Shown here in pieces: positions 14,567-24,927 of a stretch of 64,000 nucleotides of DNA. Every line of letters starts with the position of its first letter. The stretch's first letter is position 1. The stretch comes from a bacterium (GTDB lineage Bacteria > Zhuqueibacterota > Zhuqueibacteria > Zhuqueibacterales > Zhuqueibacteraceae): NCBI GenBank assembly GCA_023150945.1, contig JAKLJX010000012.1, positions 162,832 through 226,831 of the forward strand, read 5' to 3'. Under the pieces are notes generated by a model. The model did no database searches. It worked only from the letters and a program-made list of their open reading frames with translations, and was not told the DNA's origin. The position numbers and the translations under genes were made by a program.

Positions 14567-14785
14567 CTATTCCAGTTCAAGACGCCGAGTGACCTCCTCC
14601 AAGCTCTCGCCGCGCTCACCACCTTCCACCGCCTTCCTTTGAGCGAGCAATCGGTCCCGTACCGATTTGCGCACGCTCAAACCTTCGTCTGGATCGCCTG
14701 GCAATTCCAGCAATTTTTGTTCGATGAGCCTTCCCAGCATATCTTGCAGCTCATCCATTGTCATTTGAGAAACGGTAGTTGCCAT
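14567..14785 (-). CDS. Antitoxin of the RelE-type module
   Basis: 72 residues, MATTVSQMTMDELQDMLGRL onward, acidic and helical, ending SLEEVTRRLELE. It sits five bases upstream of the RelE-type toxin, and AAGGAG precedes its ATG. I cannot place it in a named antitoxin family; the segment IEQKLLELPGDPDEGL followed by SVRDRLLAQRKAV is common in short proteins in front of RelE/ParE toxins. The function is inferred from position and size. Confidence 0.75.
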   Translation of the reverse strand: MATTVSQMTMDELQDMLGRLIEQKLLELPGDPDEGLSVRKSVRDRLLAQRKAVEGGERGESLEEVTRRLELE

Positions 14786-14814
14786 TCTTTCTCCTTCACG
14801 TTTGCAATCAGCCT

Positions 14815-16512
14815 CTAACGAATATCCTTCACCCGCAATTGAATCGTTGTCCGCCCCTGCCAGGTGTTTTCTTCGACCAGGTAGGCGAGATCGACGTCAC
14901 TGCGGCCGTCGGTGAGGCGATGGCGCAAATCGCCCAGGTTGAAGCCGATGCAGTCCAGCCGCCGGTTGCCCTGCATGACATTGAAGCGCAAATGGTTGTT
15001 GCCGACGATCTGGGGATTGCCGAGCACGCGCAGCCCGCGCGAGACGAACACCGGCCGCATGTTCTGCGGGCCGTAGGGCGCCATGGCTTTGAGAAATTTC
15101 ATGAAGCGCTCGTTGATGTCGGCGAATTCGATCTCGCCGTCGATCAACAGCCGCGGCTTGAGCATGTCGGCGCTCAGCGTTTGCGCCGCGATCTCCTGCA
15201 GCTTCGCGCGCAGGCTCGCGATGTGGTCGGTGCGGATGCTGAGGCCGGCGGCGTACTTGTGGCCGCCGTAGGCGAGCATCAGCTCCTGGCACTGGGTGAG
15301 CGCGTGGTGAATGTCGAAGCCGGGAATGCTGCGCGCCGAGCCTTTGCCCATGCCGTTGTCGGTCGAAATCATGATCGTCGGGCGATAGAACTTCTCGACG
15401 ACGCGCGAGGCGACGATGCCGATCACGCCGGTGTGCCAGGCCTCACGATCGAGCACGATGACGTTGTCGCGGCCGAGATCACACTGCCGCTCCACCAGCT
15501 CGAGCGCTTCGCGAAAAGTACTGTCATCGATGCTGCGGCGCTCGCGGTTTTCGGCATCCAGCACGCAGGCAATGCTCTGCGCCTGTTCGGGATCATCGGC
15601 GGTCAGCAAATCCACCGCCCGGTTGGCGTCGCCCATGCGGCCGACCGCGTTGATGCGGGGCGCCAGAATGAAGACGATGTGGCCGGTGCCCAGCTCGCTG
15701 CCCTGCAGGCTGCACACATTGATCAGCGCCTGCAAGCCGATGTTCTCGGTGGCGTTGAGTTTTTCGACGCCGGCTTTGACCAGAATGCGGTTTTCATCGG
15801 TGAGCGGCACGATGTCCGCCGCGCTGCCGATCGCCACCAACTCGACGTGGCGCAGCAGCGTCGCGGGATCCTGCCCGAGGTGCCGGCACAAGGCCTGCAT
15901 CAACTTGAACGAGACGCCCACGCCCGCGAGTTCTTTGAAAGGATAGGGACAATCGCTGCGCTTGGGATCGAGCAGTGCGGTGGCGGGCGGCAGCAGCGGG
16001 CCGGGTTGGTGATGATCGCATACGATCACGTCCATGCCCAGGGCACGCGCCCGGCGGATTTCCTCGACCGCGGAGATGCCGCAATCGACCGCGATGATGA
16101 GATTGACGCCCTGAGCGTGCGCCTTCTCGATGCCGGTGAGCGACAGGCCGTAGCCTTCGCGCAGGCGCTCGGGAATGTAGTGGGGCACGTCGCAGCCCAG
16201 GCTGCGAAAAACCAGCTTGAGCAGCGCGGTGCTGGTAACGCCGTCAACGTCATAGTCGCCGTAGATCAGGAGGCGCTCCCGCCGCGCCAGTGCGGTGGCG
16301 ATACGCGTGACCGCGGTTTTCATATCCGCCATCATAAAGGGATCATGCAGCCGCTCGAGGTCGGTGCGGAAGAAGCTGCGCGCGCTGTCGGCTGATTCGA
16401 TGCCGCGATTGAGCAGGACCCGCGCGATGATGGGCGGCACACTCAATTCCTGCGCCAACCGCAAAACCGATTCCTGAGGCGTGGCCTCGATAAACTGCCA
16501 TTGTAACGTCAT
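14815..16512 (-). CDS. recJ: Single-stranded-DNA-specific exonuclease RecJ
   Basis: 565 residues, the usual RecJ length. It is a 5'-3' ssDNA exonuclease acting in recombination and mismatch repair. The DHH-family motifs are present: GDYDVDGVTSTALLKL (motif I, about residue 83), IIAVDCGIS (about 137), VIVCDHHQPG (DHH, about 160), and further on the DHHA1-type MISTDNGMGKGSARSIPGFD and the GGHKYAAGLSIR block. The C-terminal OB-like part ends GRTTIQLRVKDIR. It is the first gene upstream of the TA/catabolic block in transcription order. The 335 bases between its start and the divergent ddl gene carry no other coding sequence that I can support. Confidence 0.95.
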   Translation of the reverse strand: MTLQWQFIEATPQESVLRLAQELSVPPIIARVLLNRGIESADSARSFFRTDLERLHDPFMMADMKTAVTRIATALARRERLLIYGDYDVDGVTSTALLKLVFRSLGCDVPHYIPERLREGYGLSLTGIEKAHAQGVNLIIAVDCGISAVEEIRRARALGMDVIVCDHHQPGPLLPPATALLDPKRSDCPYPFKELAGVGVSFKLMQALCRHLGQDPATLLRHVELVAIGSAADIVPLTDENRILVKAGVEKLNATENIGLQALINVCSLQGSELGTGHIVFILAPRINAVGRMGDANRAVDLLTADDPEQAQSIACVLDAENRERRSIDDSTFREALELVERQCDLGRDNVIVLDREAWHTGVIGIVASRVVEKFYRPTIMISTDNGMGKGSARSIPGFDIHHALTQCQELMLAYGGHKYAAGLSIRTDHIASLRAKLQEIAAQTLSADMLKPRLLIDGEIEFADINERFMKFLKAMAPYGPQNMRPVFVSRGLRVLGNPQIVGNNHLRFNVMQGNRRLDCIGFNLGDLRHRLTDGRSDVDLAYLVEENTWQGRTTIQLRVKDIR

Positions 16513-16847
16513 GATGATGCCTTTGGGGCTGGAGAGGAACGGTCAAATGGGAATCACAACCGGAATCCAACGCACGGCCGGCGGCCGATACTGCCGCTCG
16601 CCGGCGCGCGCCTGCGCTGCGGGCGCCGCACTGCCGCAGCCATCAGCGCCAGCAGCCGGGTGGGCTGGCGTGGCTCCGGGTGTGGGCTTGCATGCCGGCG
16701 CCATTGTAAAGATTTCAGCGCCGAATTTCAAGCGAAAATCTCGGGTGAACTTGGAGTTTGCAATTCAAGCGCGAAGTTTTATATTGCGGCTGCCACGCAC
16801 AGCCGGAATTGTTCAGCTTGCAATCGAGGAAATCGTCGGAATCTTCC

Positions 16848-18029
16848 ATGAGAAAACTGCGCGTTTGTGTCGTCTTCGGCGGCCGCTCGGGCGAGCACGA
16901 AGTCTCGCTGGTTTCCGCCACCTCCATCATCAATGCGCTGGACCGCGAGAAATACGAAGTGGTGCCGGTGGGTATCACCAAGTCCGGCCGCTGGATCAGC
17001 GGCAGCCAAGCCCTCGCTTTTTTGAAAAGCGGGCAGGACACCAGCCACTCGCTGGCAATGGTGCCGCCCGATCCTAACGAACATCGTTTGGTCTCTGCGG
17101 CGCCGGCAGCCATGCAGGAACTGGCCAGTGAGGCCGGCATCGACGTGGTCTTTCCGGTGTTGCACGGTCCGCTCGGTGAAGACGGCACGGTGCAGGGCCT
17201 GCTCGAGCTCGCCAACCTGCCCTACGTCGGCAGCGGTGTGCTCGGCTCGGCGGTGTGCATGGACAAAGTCGTGCAAAAAGCGCTCTGCCTGCAGGCGGGC
17301 ATTCCGGTGGTGGATTTTCTGTGGCTGCGCTCGGAAGATTGGTTCAGTGACAAGTTCGAGCATTTCCCCATGGCGGTGCATCCGCAGCGGTTGAGTGGAA
17401 AAACGCGCGCCGAGATTTTGCGGGCGGTCGAAGAAACGCTCGGCTTTCCGGCTTTCATCAAACCGGCGAACATGGGTTCGAGCGTCGGCATCAGTCGCGC
17501 GCGCACGGCCGAGCAGGTGGCGGCTGGCATCGAGGAGGCGGCGCGCTACGATCACAAGATTCTCATTGAAGCCGCCGTCGTCAACCCGCGTGAAATCGAA
17601 GTGAGCGTGCTGGGCAATCTGCGCCCCAAAGCCTCGGTCTGCGGGGAAGTCGTGCCCTCGAACGAATTTTATGATTACGACGCCAAATACGTCGATGGCG
17701 CCTCGCAACTCCACCTCCCGGCGAATCTACCGCCTCTGCTCGCGCAGAAGATCCGCGCCTGCGCGGTCATGGGCTTCATCGCCTGTGAATGCCAGGGCAT
17801 GGCGCGCGTCGATTTCCTGCTCGAACGCGACTCCGACACGTTTTATCTCAATGAGATCAATACCATTCCCGGTTTCACCCAGATCAGCATGTATCCCAAA
17901 CTGTGGGAAGCGAGCGGCATGGCATATGCGGAGTTGTTGGATGAGTTGATCCAGCTTGCGCTGGCCTGGCATCATGCCAAAAACAAACTCCTGACCTCTT
18001 ATCAGCCCAAGCAGGACTGGTTCAAATAG
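16848..18029 (+). CDS. ddl: D-alanine--D-alanine ligase
   Basis: 393 residues from ATG at 16848, where family homology begins ([20 protein letters not shown]). It is an ATP-grasp enzyme making D-Ala-D-Ala for peptidoglycan in the cytoplasm. Visible are the N-terminal GGxSxEHxVS box, [20 protein letters not shown], the lid region [16 protein letters not shown] at about 205, and the C-terminal ATP/Mg site [19 protein letters not shown]. The VanA-like long subclass is suggested by its length. It is divergent from recJ, and the next gene starts 80 bases on. It is translated alone as far as can be seen. Confidence 0.94.
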   Translation: MRKLRVCVVFGGRSGEHEVSLVSATSIINALDREKYEVVPVGITKSGRWISGSQALAFLKSGQDTSHSLAMVPPDPNEHRLVSAAPAAMQELASEAGIDVVFPVLHGPLGEDGTVQGLLELANLPYVGSGVLGSAVCMDKVVQKALCLQAGIPVVDFLWLRSEDWFSDKFEHFPMAVHPQRLSGKTRAEILRAVEETLGFPAFIKPANMGSSVGISRARTAEQVAAGIEEAARYDHKILIEAAVVNPREIEVSVLGNLRPKASVCGEVVPSNEFYDYDAKYVDGASQLHLPANLPPLLAQKIRACAVMGFIACECQGMARVDFLLERDSDTFYLNEINTIPGFTQISMYPKLWEASGMAYAELLDELIQLALAWHHAKNKLLTSYQPKQDWFK

Positions 18030-18109
18030 CCGCCGGCCGGGCGGGCATGTGCCGGCCGTGACCGATGGCGCTGCAGCCGCGGGACAAATTCAAGAGGAGC
18101 CCTGTCACG

Positions 18110-19423
18110 ATGAAGCGAGAACCACAGCACCCCGACGCCGGGCTCAGCGCTCAAGCCCTGCAGGAAGAGAACCTCCGCCTGCAGCGGGCGGTGCAGGAAT
18201 TGGCGCTGTTGAACGATCTCGCCCGTGAGATCGGCGCCTCGGTCAACATGCAGACGATCATGCAGACCATTATCCGGCGCTCGCTGCGCGCCGTCAACGC
18301 CGAGCAGGGCGTGATCACGCTGATCGACCTGCAGGCCTCGACTTCGATGAAAACGCTGGTGCGCACGCGCGCCAGCTCCGACCGCCAACAGGCCTTTCAC
18401 CTCGAGCAAAATCTGCAAGGCTGGATGCTGCTGCACAAGCAGCCGCTGGTGATCAACGATCCGGCGCACGACGAGCGCTTTCGTGGCGTCGAATGGGAGA
18501 AATCCATCCGCTCATTGCTGTGTGTGCCCCTGCTGATCAAATCGACGCTCACCGGCATTCTCACCATCTACAACAAAAGAGAGGGCGGGGGATTCACCCC
18601 GGATGATCAGCGCCTGCTCGGCATCATCGCGGCACAATCGGCGCAAGTCGTGGAGAACGCCCGGCTCTACGAAGAAGAACAGGCGCTCTTGCGCATGCAG
18701 GAACAGGTTCGCCTGGCGGCCAAGATTCAGCTCGATTTGCTGCCCAAAACCATGCCCGTGCTCGCGGGTTATGAGATCGCCGGCAAGACTGTGCCCGCGC
18801 AAAGCGTCGGCGGCGACTATTATGACTTCATCCCCCTGGCAGAACATCGCCTCGCCCTGTGCCTCGGCGATGTCACCGGCAAGGGGCTGCCGGCTTCGCT
18901 GTTGATGGCCAATCTGCAGGCCACCATGCGCGGCCAGGCCTTGGCGAGTGCCTCGGTGACCCAGTGCGTGCAACGCGCCAACACGTTGCTCCATCAAAGC
19001 ACCGACGAGGAAAAATTCGCCACGCTGTTTTATGCCGTGCTCGATTCGCACGCGCATATTCTCCACTATGCCAACGCCGGCCACAACAATCCCTTCCTCT
19101 TTTCCTCCTCGCAACCCCAGCCGCAGCCCTTGAAAACCGGCGGCATCATGTTGGGGTTATTGCCGGACTATTCATTCAAAGAAGCCAGTATGGCCCTGCA
19201 GCCCGGTGATTTGCTGGTGATCTATTCGGACGGCATCACCGAAGCGCAGAATGCCTTCGCCGACGAGTTCGGGGAAGAACGCCTGCTCGCCGTGGTGAAC
19301 CAACATGCCGGCGTAGCGCTGCCGGAGTTGGTTGACACGCTGCTGCAGGAAGTGGCGGCCTTTACCGGACCAACGCCGCAGCAGGATGACATGACTTTGG
19401 TGGCTTTGCGGAGAGTGGCATGA
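18110..19423 (+). CDS. GAF domain / SpoIIE-type PP2C serine phosphatase
   Basis: 437 residues from ATG at 18110, preceded by AGGAG. The N-terminus is a short coiled coil (QALQEENLRLQRAVQELALL), then a GAF domain at about residues 35-190 (ASVNMQTIMQTIIRRSLRAV...IRSLLCVPLLIKSTLTGILT). A linker helix leads to the PP2C/SpoIIE domain, with VPAQSVGGDYYDFIPL and LCLGDVTGKGLPASLLMAN carrying the metal-binding Asp residues and YSDGITEAQN near the end. It is a cytosolic RsbU-like phosphatase, probably acting on an anti-anti-sigma protein in response to a signal sensed by GAF. No partner gene (STAS or anti-sigma kinase) is adjacent. Confidence 0.93.
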   Translation: MKREPQHPDAGLSAQALQEENLRLQRAVQELALLNDLAREIGASVNMQTIMQTIIRRSLRAVNAEQGVITLIDLQASTSMKTLVRTRASSDRQQAFHLEQNLQGWMLLHKQPLVINDPAHDERFRGVEWEKSIRSLLCVPLLIKSTLTGILTIYNKREGGGFTPDDQRLLGIIAAQSAQVVENARLYEEEQALLRMQEQVRLAAKIQLDLLPKTMPVLAGYEIAGKTVPAQSVGGDYYDFIPLAEHRLALCLGDVTGKGLPASLLMANLQATMRGQALASASVTQCVQRANTLLHQSTDEEKFATLFYAVLDSHAHILHYANAGHNNPFLFSSSQPQPQPLKTGGIMLGLLPDYSFKEASMALQPGDLLVIYSDGITEAQNAFADEFGEERLLAVVNQHAGVALPELVDTLLQEVAAFTGPTPQQDDMTLVALRRVA

Positions 19424-19676
19424 TCGACTATGCCGTTCTCCTCATCGCAACATTCTCACGTCATACTTGTCCCGCCTGGCAAAGTGCTTGCTTGCGAAGA
19501 GGATTGCCGCATGGTTTGAATGGTGGACTTTTGTGAATAAGCTGTCGTTTGATCAAAATCCCACTGCTCTTTTCATCGTCGTTGCGGTCGATTCTGCGGT
19601 GCACGCCCTGGCACCAGCCGCCCCCTGCCTGCCGTGATTGCGCCGCTCAACAAAATTTCCCGCCGTCACTTATCTT

Positions 19677-19705
19677 TTGCATCTTCCGGCAAAAAATCTT
19701 ATCAT
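19677..19705 (+). promoter_or_regulatory. Possible sigma-70-type promoter for the M28 peptidase gene
   Basis: TTGCAT at 19677-19682 and TATCAT at 19700-19705 are separated by exactly 17 bases and lie about 60 bases before the ATG at 19766. The -35 and -10 boxes are only fair matches. The rest of the 340-base gap 19424-19765 shows nothing else. Confidence 0.35.
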
Positions 19706-19765
19706 CGGCACATTTTGAAAGTCACAAATCCAGGCTTCCGTACGATTGATTCATTGGAGGAATGC

Positions 19766-21442
19766 ATGCGTTGTCACTGCCTCTGGCTGCTGCTTCTGCT
19801 GGCCTTTGGCCTGGCGGGCTGCGGCCAACCAGCGGTCTCTGAGTCCGATGCCGCCAATCTCATTGCACAGGAGGAGATTCTCAAGGACACGCGCGCGTTG
19901 TCCGCGGACGACATGGAAGGCCGCGCGCCCGGCACTGCGGGCGGCGACAAAGCCGCGGCGTACCTCGCCAACCGTTTCAAGGAAGTGGGCCTCGCGCCGG
20001 TGAATGGCAGCTACTTCCAAACCGTGCGCATGGTGGGCATGAAGAAAGACGCCAGCCGCTCAACGCTCAGCCTCTCGCATCCGCTTGGCGAGTTGGATTA
20101 TCTCTCCGATTCGACCTTGACTTATTGGTCAACCGCGCAAAAGCCGGTGGTGGATTTGCACGAGGCGCCGCTGGTGTTCGTGGGCTACGGCGTGGAAGCC
20201 CCCGAGCACAACTGGGACGATTTCAAGGGCGTCGACGTGGCCGGCAAGGTGCTGTTGTTTCTCAACAACGATCCGCCGGTGACCGAAAACGGCGTTGAAT
20301 TATTCCAGGGCAAGACCCGCACCTACTATGGCCGCTGGACCTACAAGTTCGAGCAGGCAATGAAACACGGTGCCGCCGGCGCGTTCATGATTCACACCAC
20401 GGAATCCGCCAGCTATGGCTTCAATGTGGTACAACACAGCGGCGGCGAAGAGCATTTTGCGCTCGACTTGCCCAACAGCGGCTATCAGGTGGAAGTGCTG
20501 GGGTGGATCGATCAGGCCACCTCCGCGCGCCTCGCGCAAGCCATGGGCACCACGCTGGACGGCCTGTTTGCGCAGGCTGCCAGCCGCGACTTCAAACCGA
20601 TCGATACCGGCGTGCGGGTGAGCGCGCATCTCGAAACCACGATTCGCAAAGTCGAAACCAAGAACGTGATCGGCATGGTGGAGGGCAGCGATCCGAAGCT
20701 CAAGGAGCAGGTGATCGTGTTCTCTGCGCATTATGATCACCTCGGCAGGAACGACGATCTGCCGGGCCCGGACAAAATCTACAACGGCGCCTGGGATAAT
20801 GCCCTGGGCACCGCCGGTCTGATCCATCTCGGCCGCGCCTTTGCTTCTTTGCGGGAGCGGCCGCAGCGCTCGATCCTGATGCTTGCCTGTGCCGCCGAAG
20901 AAAGCGGCCTGCTGGGCAGCCAGTGGTTCACCGTCGATCCGCCGTTTGCGCTCGAGCGCATCATCGCGAATTTCAATGTGGATATGCCGCAGATCTTCGG
21001 CGTGACTGCCGACCTCGCCGCCATCGGCCTGGACACGAGCACTCTCGGCGAGGCACTGCGCGAGGCCGCCGGCCAGTATACGGTGGTCGATTCCGCCGGC
21101 CAGCCGCAGCCGCTCCTGGTGCGCGGCGATCCCAACCCGAATGCCGGCAGCTTCTACCGCTCGGATCAGGTCAACTTTGCCAAAGCCGGCATTCCGGCGT
21201 TGTACCTCAATCCCGGCAAGCAGTATGTGCGGCCGCCGGCGGTCGATCCGAAGGAATATCATGACGCGCATTACCACCGCGTCACCGACGAAGTGAATGA
21301 GGTGTGGGATCTTTCTGGCTGCGAGCGCGACTTGCGCATTTTCTTCGCGGCCGCGCTCAATGTCGCCAACGCGCCGGAACGGCCGCGCTGGGTGGCGGGA
21401 AGTGAATTCGAAGAAGAATGGAAGGAGCTGTACGGCGAATAA
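19766..21442 (+). CDS. M28-family zinc aminopeptidase lipoprotein with PA domain
   Basis: 558 residues from ATG at 19766, which has GGAGG five bases upstream. The N-terminus MRCHCLWLLLLLAFGLAGC is a lipoprotein signal with the lipobox LAGC, so the mature protein is lipid-anchored in the envelope. A PA-like insert (about residues 130-230) precedes the peptidase core. Metal ligands visible are HYDHLG, GAWDNALG (the second acidic position), CAAEESGLLGSQ, NFNVDMPQ and the late YHRVTDE. The first acidic position of the usual GADDN is replaced by Trp but the bridging Asp remains. It probably degrades peptides taken from outside. Confidence 0.92.
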   Translation: MRCHCLWLLLLLAFGLAGCGQPAVSESDAANLIAQEEILKDTRALSADDMEGRAPGTAGGDKAAAYLANRFKEVGLAPVNGSYFQTVRMVGMKKDASRSTLSLSHPLGELDYLSDSTLTYWSTAQKPVVDLHEAPLVFVGYGVEAPEHNWDDFKGVDVAGKVLLFLNNDPPVTENGVELFQGKTRTYYGRWTYKFEQAMKHGAAGAFMIHTTESASYGFNVVQHSGGEEHFALDLPNSGYQVEVLGWIDQATSARLAQAMGTTLDGLFAQAASRDFKPIDTGVRVSAHLETTIRKVETKNVIGMVEGSDPKLKEQVIVFSAHYDHLGRNDDLPGPDKIYNGAWDNALGTAGLIHLGRAFASLRERPQRSILMLACAAEESGLLGSQWFTVDPPFALERIIANFNVDMPQIFGVTADLAAIGLDTSTLGEALREAAGQYTVVDSAGQPQPLLVRGDPNPNAGSFYRSDQVNFAKAGIPALYLNPGKQYVRPPAVDPKEYHDAHYHRVTDEVNEVWDLSGCERDLRIFFAAALNVANAPERPRWVAGSEFEEEWKELYGE

Positions 21443-22032
21443 TCCGTCTCGGCACGGATTCTCTGATCACCAAGGCCTCCGGCGACAAACAGAAAGCGAT
21501 GCCTTGGTGGTCAAATCTGGTTTTGCCGCGGCCTCGCTTTGGATTGAATCAAAAGCACAGACACAGCTTGACCGTGCCAATCTCTTCAGAGTGAGACGGT
21601 TGTTTCGGAAGCAATAATTTCCTCCAGCCGATAGAAACGCACCCAACTGATAAAGCGCTTCTTGACGTTTTGGGTCGTTTCCATCTGTCGGCGATTTCCT
21701 TTGAGCTGCGATTTCTCCGGGTGGGGGGAGAAGCTGCAGCACCGCACAATCACTCAGCTTGACGCCCAGGCGGGCCGGCAGTGAGTTCCTCCGCAGCAAC
21801 AATCCAGCTTGCCATGGTCGACTCAGCCACTGCCGCTCGCCGGATTGCGGCGGTTTGCAATTGGGTGAGCAGGTTTGTAGTCCCCGCCGCTGGTGCGCGG
21901 CTGTCAAAGCCAATGAATTCACGGTTGCCACAGTGCCCCACGAGGGCGCAAGGCCACGATTCCTGTGCCCGCGTTTGAAAAACGGTATAACGGCGGCTTG
22001 CACCATTCTCCCTTGTCCTGCCCGCAGCAATT
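21443..22032. other. Intergenic region without a supported gene
   Basis: 590 bases between convergent genes (M28 peptidase and amidase). Frames of up to 189 codons exist, but they lack ribosome sites, have atypical composition (many Arg, Cys and Pro) and match no family known to me. Text such as CACCAAGGC...GCCTTGGTGG at 21469-21513 resembles dispersed intergenic repeat debris also seen near 62640. I see no RNA gene. Confidence 0.5.
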
Positions 22033-23550
22033 TCACTTCACCAACAAAACCTTCGCATGCTGCGTCTGCGTCGCAGTGGTCAGACGCACGAGGTAGACGC
22101 CCGCCGGTTGCAGCCGGCCTTCGTCATCGCGTCCCTCCCAACGCAGGACATTCTGCCCTGCCGGTAGCAATTGCTCATGCAGCAGCCGCACGCGCTGGCC
22201 GAGCAGGTTGTAGACGGCGAGCGTGGCGAGCTCCGATTTCGGCAGGGAAACGCGGATGGTCATCGCAGCGGAGGCTGCGGCGCTGGCAGGTGAAAACGGG
22301 TTGGGATGGCATTGCAGAAGCTGATAGGAAGCGGGTGTCGGTGATTCCGACACGGCGGTGGCAAACTGGCCGATGAGGCGCGCCACCGAGTCGCGCATGG
22401 CGGCTTTCCGGGCGAAGAGAATGTCACCCGGGCAGGCGGTGGCGCGCACTTCACGATGGCCGTAGATGTGATCGCGCACCGCGCCGTAGGCGGCATACAC
22501 GCTCGCGCCTTTGGGATCGATGCCGCGCTGGTCGCACTTCCAAGCCAGCAGGGAATAGAGCGCATGCAGCAGCTCGGGCGTGGGTTGATGATTGTAGGGC
22601 GGATGAAAATATCCCAGCGCGGAAACGCCCATGCTGCCGGCATTGAAACCGTCGTGCGCGCCGCGCACGTCGCTGGCGTCATTGTCGTCTTCGCGGGCCT
22701 GAAAGAGGTGGCCGTGCTTGCAGATGGTGTAATTGTAGCCGATGTCGATCCAGCCGTTGGAATCCATGTGATAGGCCTGAATCGCGCGCACGCGGGCGGC
22801 GCAATCCTCGTAGCTGCCGACATTGAAATCGGAAATGCCGGCGGTGTGATGAAAGCCGAGATGTTTGGCGGTGGTGTATTGATAACCTGTGCTCGGCGAT
22901 CGCGCGCCCCATTCCGCCCGTTTATAGATGCGCGGCTTCGGCACGCTGCCTGGTTTGGCCAGGGGCGCCGGAATCTCGTTCTGCTGCGCTCGTGCGCTCG
23001 CGCTGAGGGCCGGGCCATTCATTGAATTGATGATCTGCAGCGACATGCGCTCGAGTTGCGGGGCCGTGCCGGAGAATTCCAGCCGGTATTGCACCCAGCG
23101 GCTGCTGGGATCGACGAAGACCAGCGCGCCGCTTCGGTCGCCCGCAAAGGGATTGGGCCGGCCGTCTTCGGTGAGCGCCGCGATCGGCTCTTCTTCGGCG
23201 GGTACTGGCAGCCAGTTGCCCCACTGCCCGCCGTCTGCCCGCACGCGCACGAACACCTGCACCTCAGCCCCGGCTGGTGTTGTCGCCAGCCAGTGCGGCC
23301 CAACAGCGTTGAACGTGAACGGGCTTTTGATGGCCGGCGAAACATAATGCGCGCGGCCGGCGCCGGGCGAAAGCGCGAGCAGATTCCCGGTGAGTTGCAG
23401 GTCGGGCTGTCGTTCACCCTGCCCAAAGTCTTTTGTGGTGTGAATGATCTGCAGGGATTGCGTTTCCGCGGCGCGCGCGACGGCGCCAATCGTCCCCAAC
23501 AAGAAAAGCACCGTCCCCAGCCGCTGCTGCCACCGGTGAAACTCAGGCAT
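22033..23550 (-). CDS. Secreted N-acetylmuramoyl-L-alanine amidase with C-terminal sorting domain
   Basis: 505 residues from ATG at 23550, preceded by GAGAGGAAAC. A signal peptide (LGTVLFLLGTIGAVARA) leads to a beta-rich N-terminal region (about 30-190), then an Amidase_2/PGRP domain (about 195-385). This has HLGFHHTAGISDFNVG, YNYTICKHGHLFQARE and GHREVRATACPGD, supplying the His/His/Cys zinc ligands. The C-terminal 90 residues (LATLAVYNLLGQRVRLLHEQ...AGVYLVRLTTATQTQHAKVL) form a FlgD/type IX sorting tail. It should cleave the amide bond between MurNAc and the stem peptide, outside or in the periplasm. Confidence 0.92.
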   Translation of the reverse strand: MPEFHRWQQRLGTVLFLLGTIGAVARAAETQSLQIIHTTKDFGQGERQPDLQLTGNLLALSPGAGRAHYVSPAIKSPFTFNAVGPHWLATTPAGAEVQVFVRVRADGGQWGNWLPVPAEEEPIAALTEDGRPNPFAGDRSGALVFVDPSSRWVQYRLEFSGTAPQLERMSLQIINSMNGPALSASARAQQNEIPAPLAKPGSVPKPRIYKRAEWGARSPSTGYQYTTAKHLGFHHTAGISDFNVGSYEDCAARVRAIQAYHMDSNGWIDIGYNYTICKHGHLFQAREDDNDASDVRGAHDGFNAGSMGVSALGYFHPPYNHQPTPELLHALYSLLAWKCDQRGIDPKGASVYAAYGAVRDHIYGHREVRATACPGDILFARKAAMRDSVARLIGQFATAVSESPTPASYQLLQCHPNPFSPASAAASAAMTIRVSLPKSELATLAVYNLLGQRVRLLHEQLLPAGQNVLRWEGRDDEGRLQPAGVYLVRLTTATQTQHAKVLLVK

Positions 23551-23800
23551 GTTTCCTCTCCGTGATCCTGGTTGTTGCGGTTTGGATGAAATGGCCGGCA
23601 ATATCACGATTCCGGTCTGCAAAGGCAAGCGCAGATTTACGCGCGCGGGCCGAAACTAAAGCTTGCAGGGCAGAGGGCGGATGCGTACCTTGCGCCTTGC
23701 TTTCGCAAAGCGAATCCGGTTACGAGGGCTGCGGTCTGGCTGATCTCCGGCATTTGATTGCGGGAACTCGAAGGTGTCTACCCCAACAATGGAGTTTGAA

Positions 23801-24634
23801 ATGATCAATCGCGCGATACTCGTATTGGCGATGGCTTCGACGGTTGGCTGTCAGGAAACAATCAAGTTTGACAAACCCCTGGAGGATGAAATGGATCCCG
23901 TGGTCGTCATGACAACAACGGCCGGCGATATTTACCTCGAGCTTTTCCAAAAGGACGCACCAAAGACCGTCGCCAATTTTCTCGAACTGGCGGAGGGCAC
24001 GAAGGAATTCAAAGATCCCAAAACCGGCCAGATGGTCAAGCGGCCTTTCTACGACGGCTTGAAGCTTCACCGCGTGATCAAGGATTTCATGATGCAAGGC
24101 GGCTGTCCGCTCGGCACCGGCACCGGTGATCCGGGTTACCGCTTCGAAGATGAGATCAACGCCGCCGGGCTCGGCCTCGACAAGATCAAGCTCACCGAAG
24201 CACAGTTTTCCCTGCAGGCTGAGGTGCAGCGCTATCAAATGTATCTCGGACAAAAGCTCGGTATCCGCTCCCAGGCCGATCTCGATGCCAAGCGTGAGCT
24301 GGTCGAGGCGGAAATGGTCCGCCTGAGCCAAATGTCGCTGATGGAACTGTATCAAGCGGTGGGCTACCAGTATGACAGCACCAAGAGTTCCCACAAGGCG
24401 GTGCGTGGTGCGCTGGCCATGGCCAATTCCGGCCCCAACACCAACGGCTCGCAGTTCTTCATCAACCAGATCGATACCCCCTGGCTGGACGGCAAGCACA
24501 CGGTTTTTGGCCAGGTGGTGAAGGGCATGGAGGTGGTCGACAAGATTTGCAACTCGCCGGTGAATCAACAATCCCAGCCGCAGCCGGAGATCAAGATCGT
24601 GTCGGTCAAGGTGCATCAACGGGGCAAGAATTAG
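23801..24634 (+). CDS. Cyclophilin-type peptidyl-prolyl isomerase lipoprotein
   Basis: 277 residues from ATG at 23801, with GGAG upstream. [17 protein letters not shown] is a short lipoprotein signal. The cyclophilin domain starts [20 protein letters not shown] and includes [20 protein letters not shown], then a roughly 80-residue helical insertion ([20 protein letters not shown] and following), then [20 protein letters not shown] and the closing [14 protein letters not shown]. The catalytic Arg in [12 protein letters not shown] is present. The insertion is longer than in canonical cyclophilins and recurs in FCB-group homologues that I remember. It acts as a periplasmic folding helper. Confidence 0.92.
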   Translation: MINRAILVLAMASTVGCQETIKFDKPLEDEMDPVVVMTTTAGDIYLELFQKDAPKTVANFLELAEGTKEFKDPKTGQMVKRPFYDGLKLHRVIKDFMMQGGCPLGTGTGDPGYRFEDEINAAGLGLDKIKLTEAQFSLQAEVQRYQMYLGQKLGIRSQADLDAKRELVEAEMVRLSQMSLMELYQAVGYQYDSTKSSHKAVRGALAMANSGPNTNGSQFFINQIDTPWLDGKHTVFGQVVKGMEVVDKICNSPVNQQSQPQPEIKIVSVKVHQRGKN

Positions 24635-24927
24635 TCGTCTGCCGCCCTGACCGAACGAGCCGGAACCAAATCCTGCCACTGCGGCACGAGGTCGCTGTTT
24701 GGTGTCTTCATGCTTTGGTGATGAGCAAGGCTCTGCTTTTGTTGCAATGAGTCAACTGCAAAGCGCCGCGCCGGATTTCACCTGCCCGAACGATTGGTGC
24801 GCCGGAAAATTTGCCGGCCCTGTTTCTCCTCCCGCCGGCATTTGAGTGTATAGTAGTTGAAAGTTTCGCCTGACACGCATGTAATGATTTTGCCGGCGCT
24901 TTCCCGCAGGCGCCTGGAGAAGAGAAA

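Noticed and set aside
14567..14785. Naming this small gene RelB
   Set aside because: No ribbon-helix-helix pattern could be seen; only its position supports an antitoxin role.
21467..22036. 189-codon minus-strand frame
   Set aside because: Composition is atypical, there is no recognisable domain, and it lies between convergent genes; more likely repeat debris.
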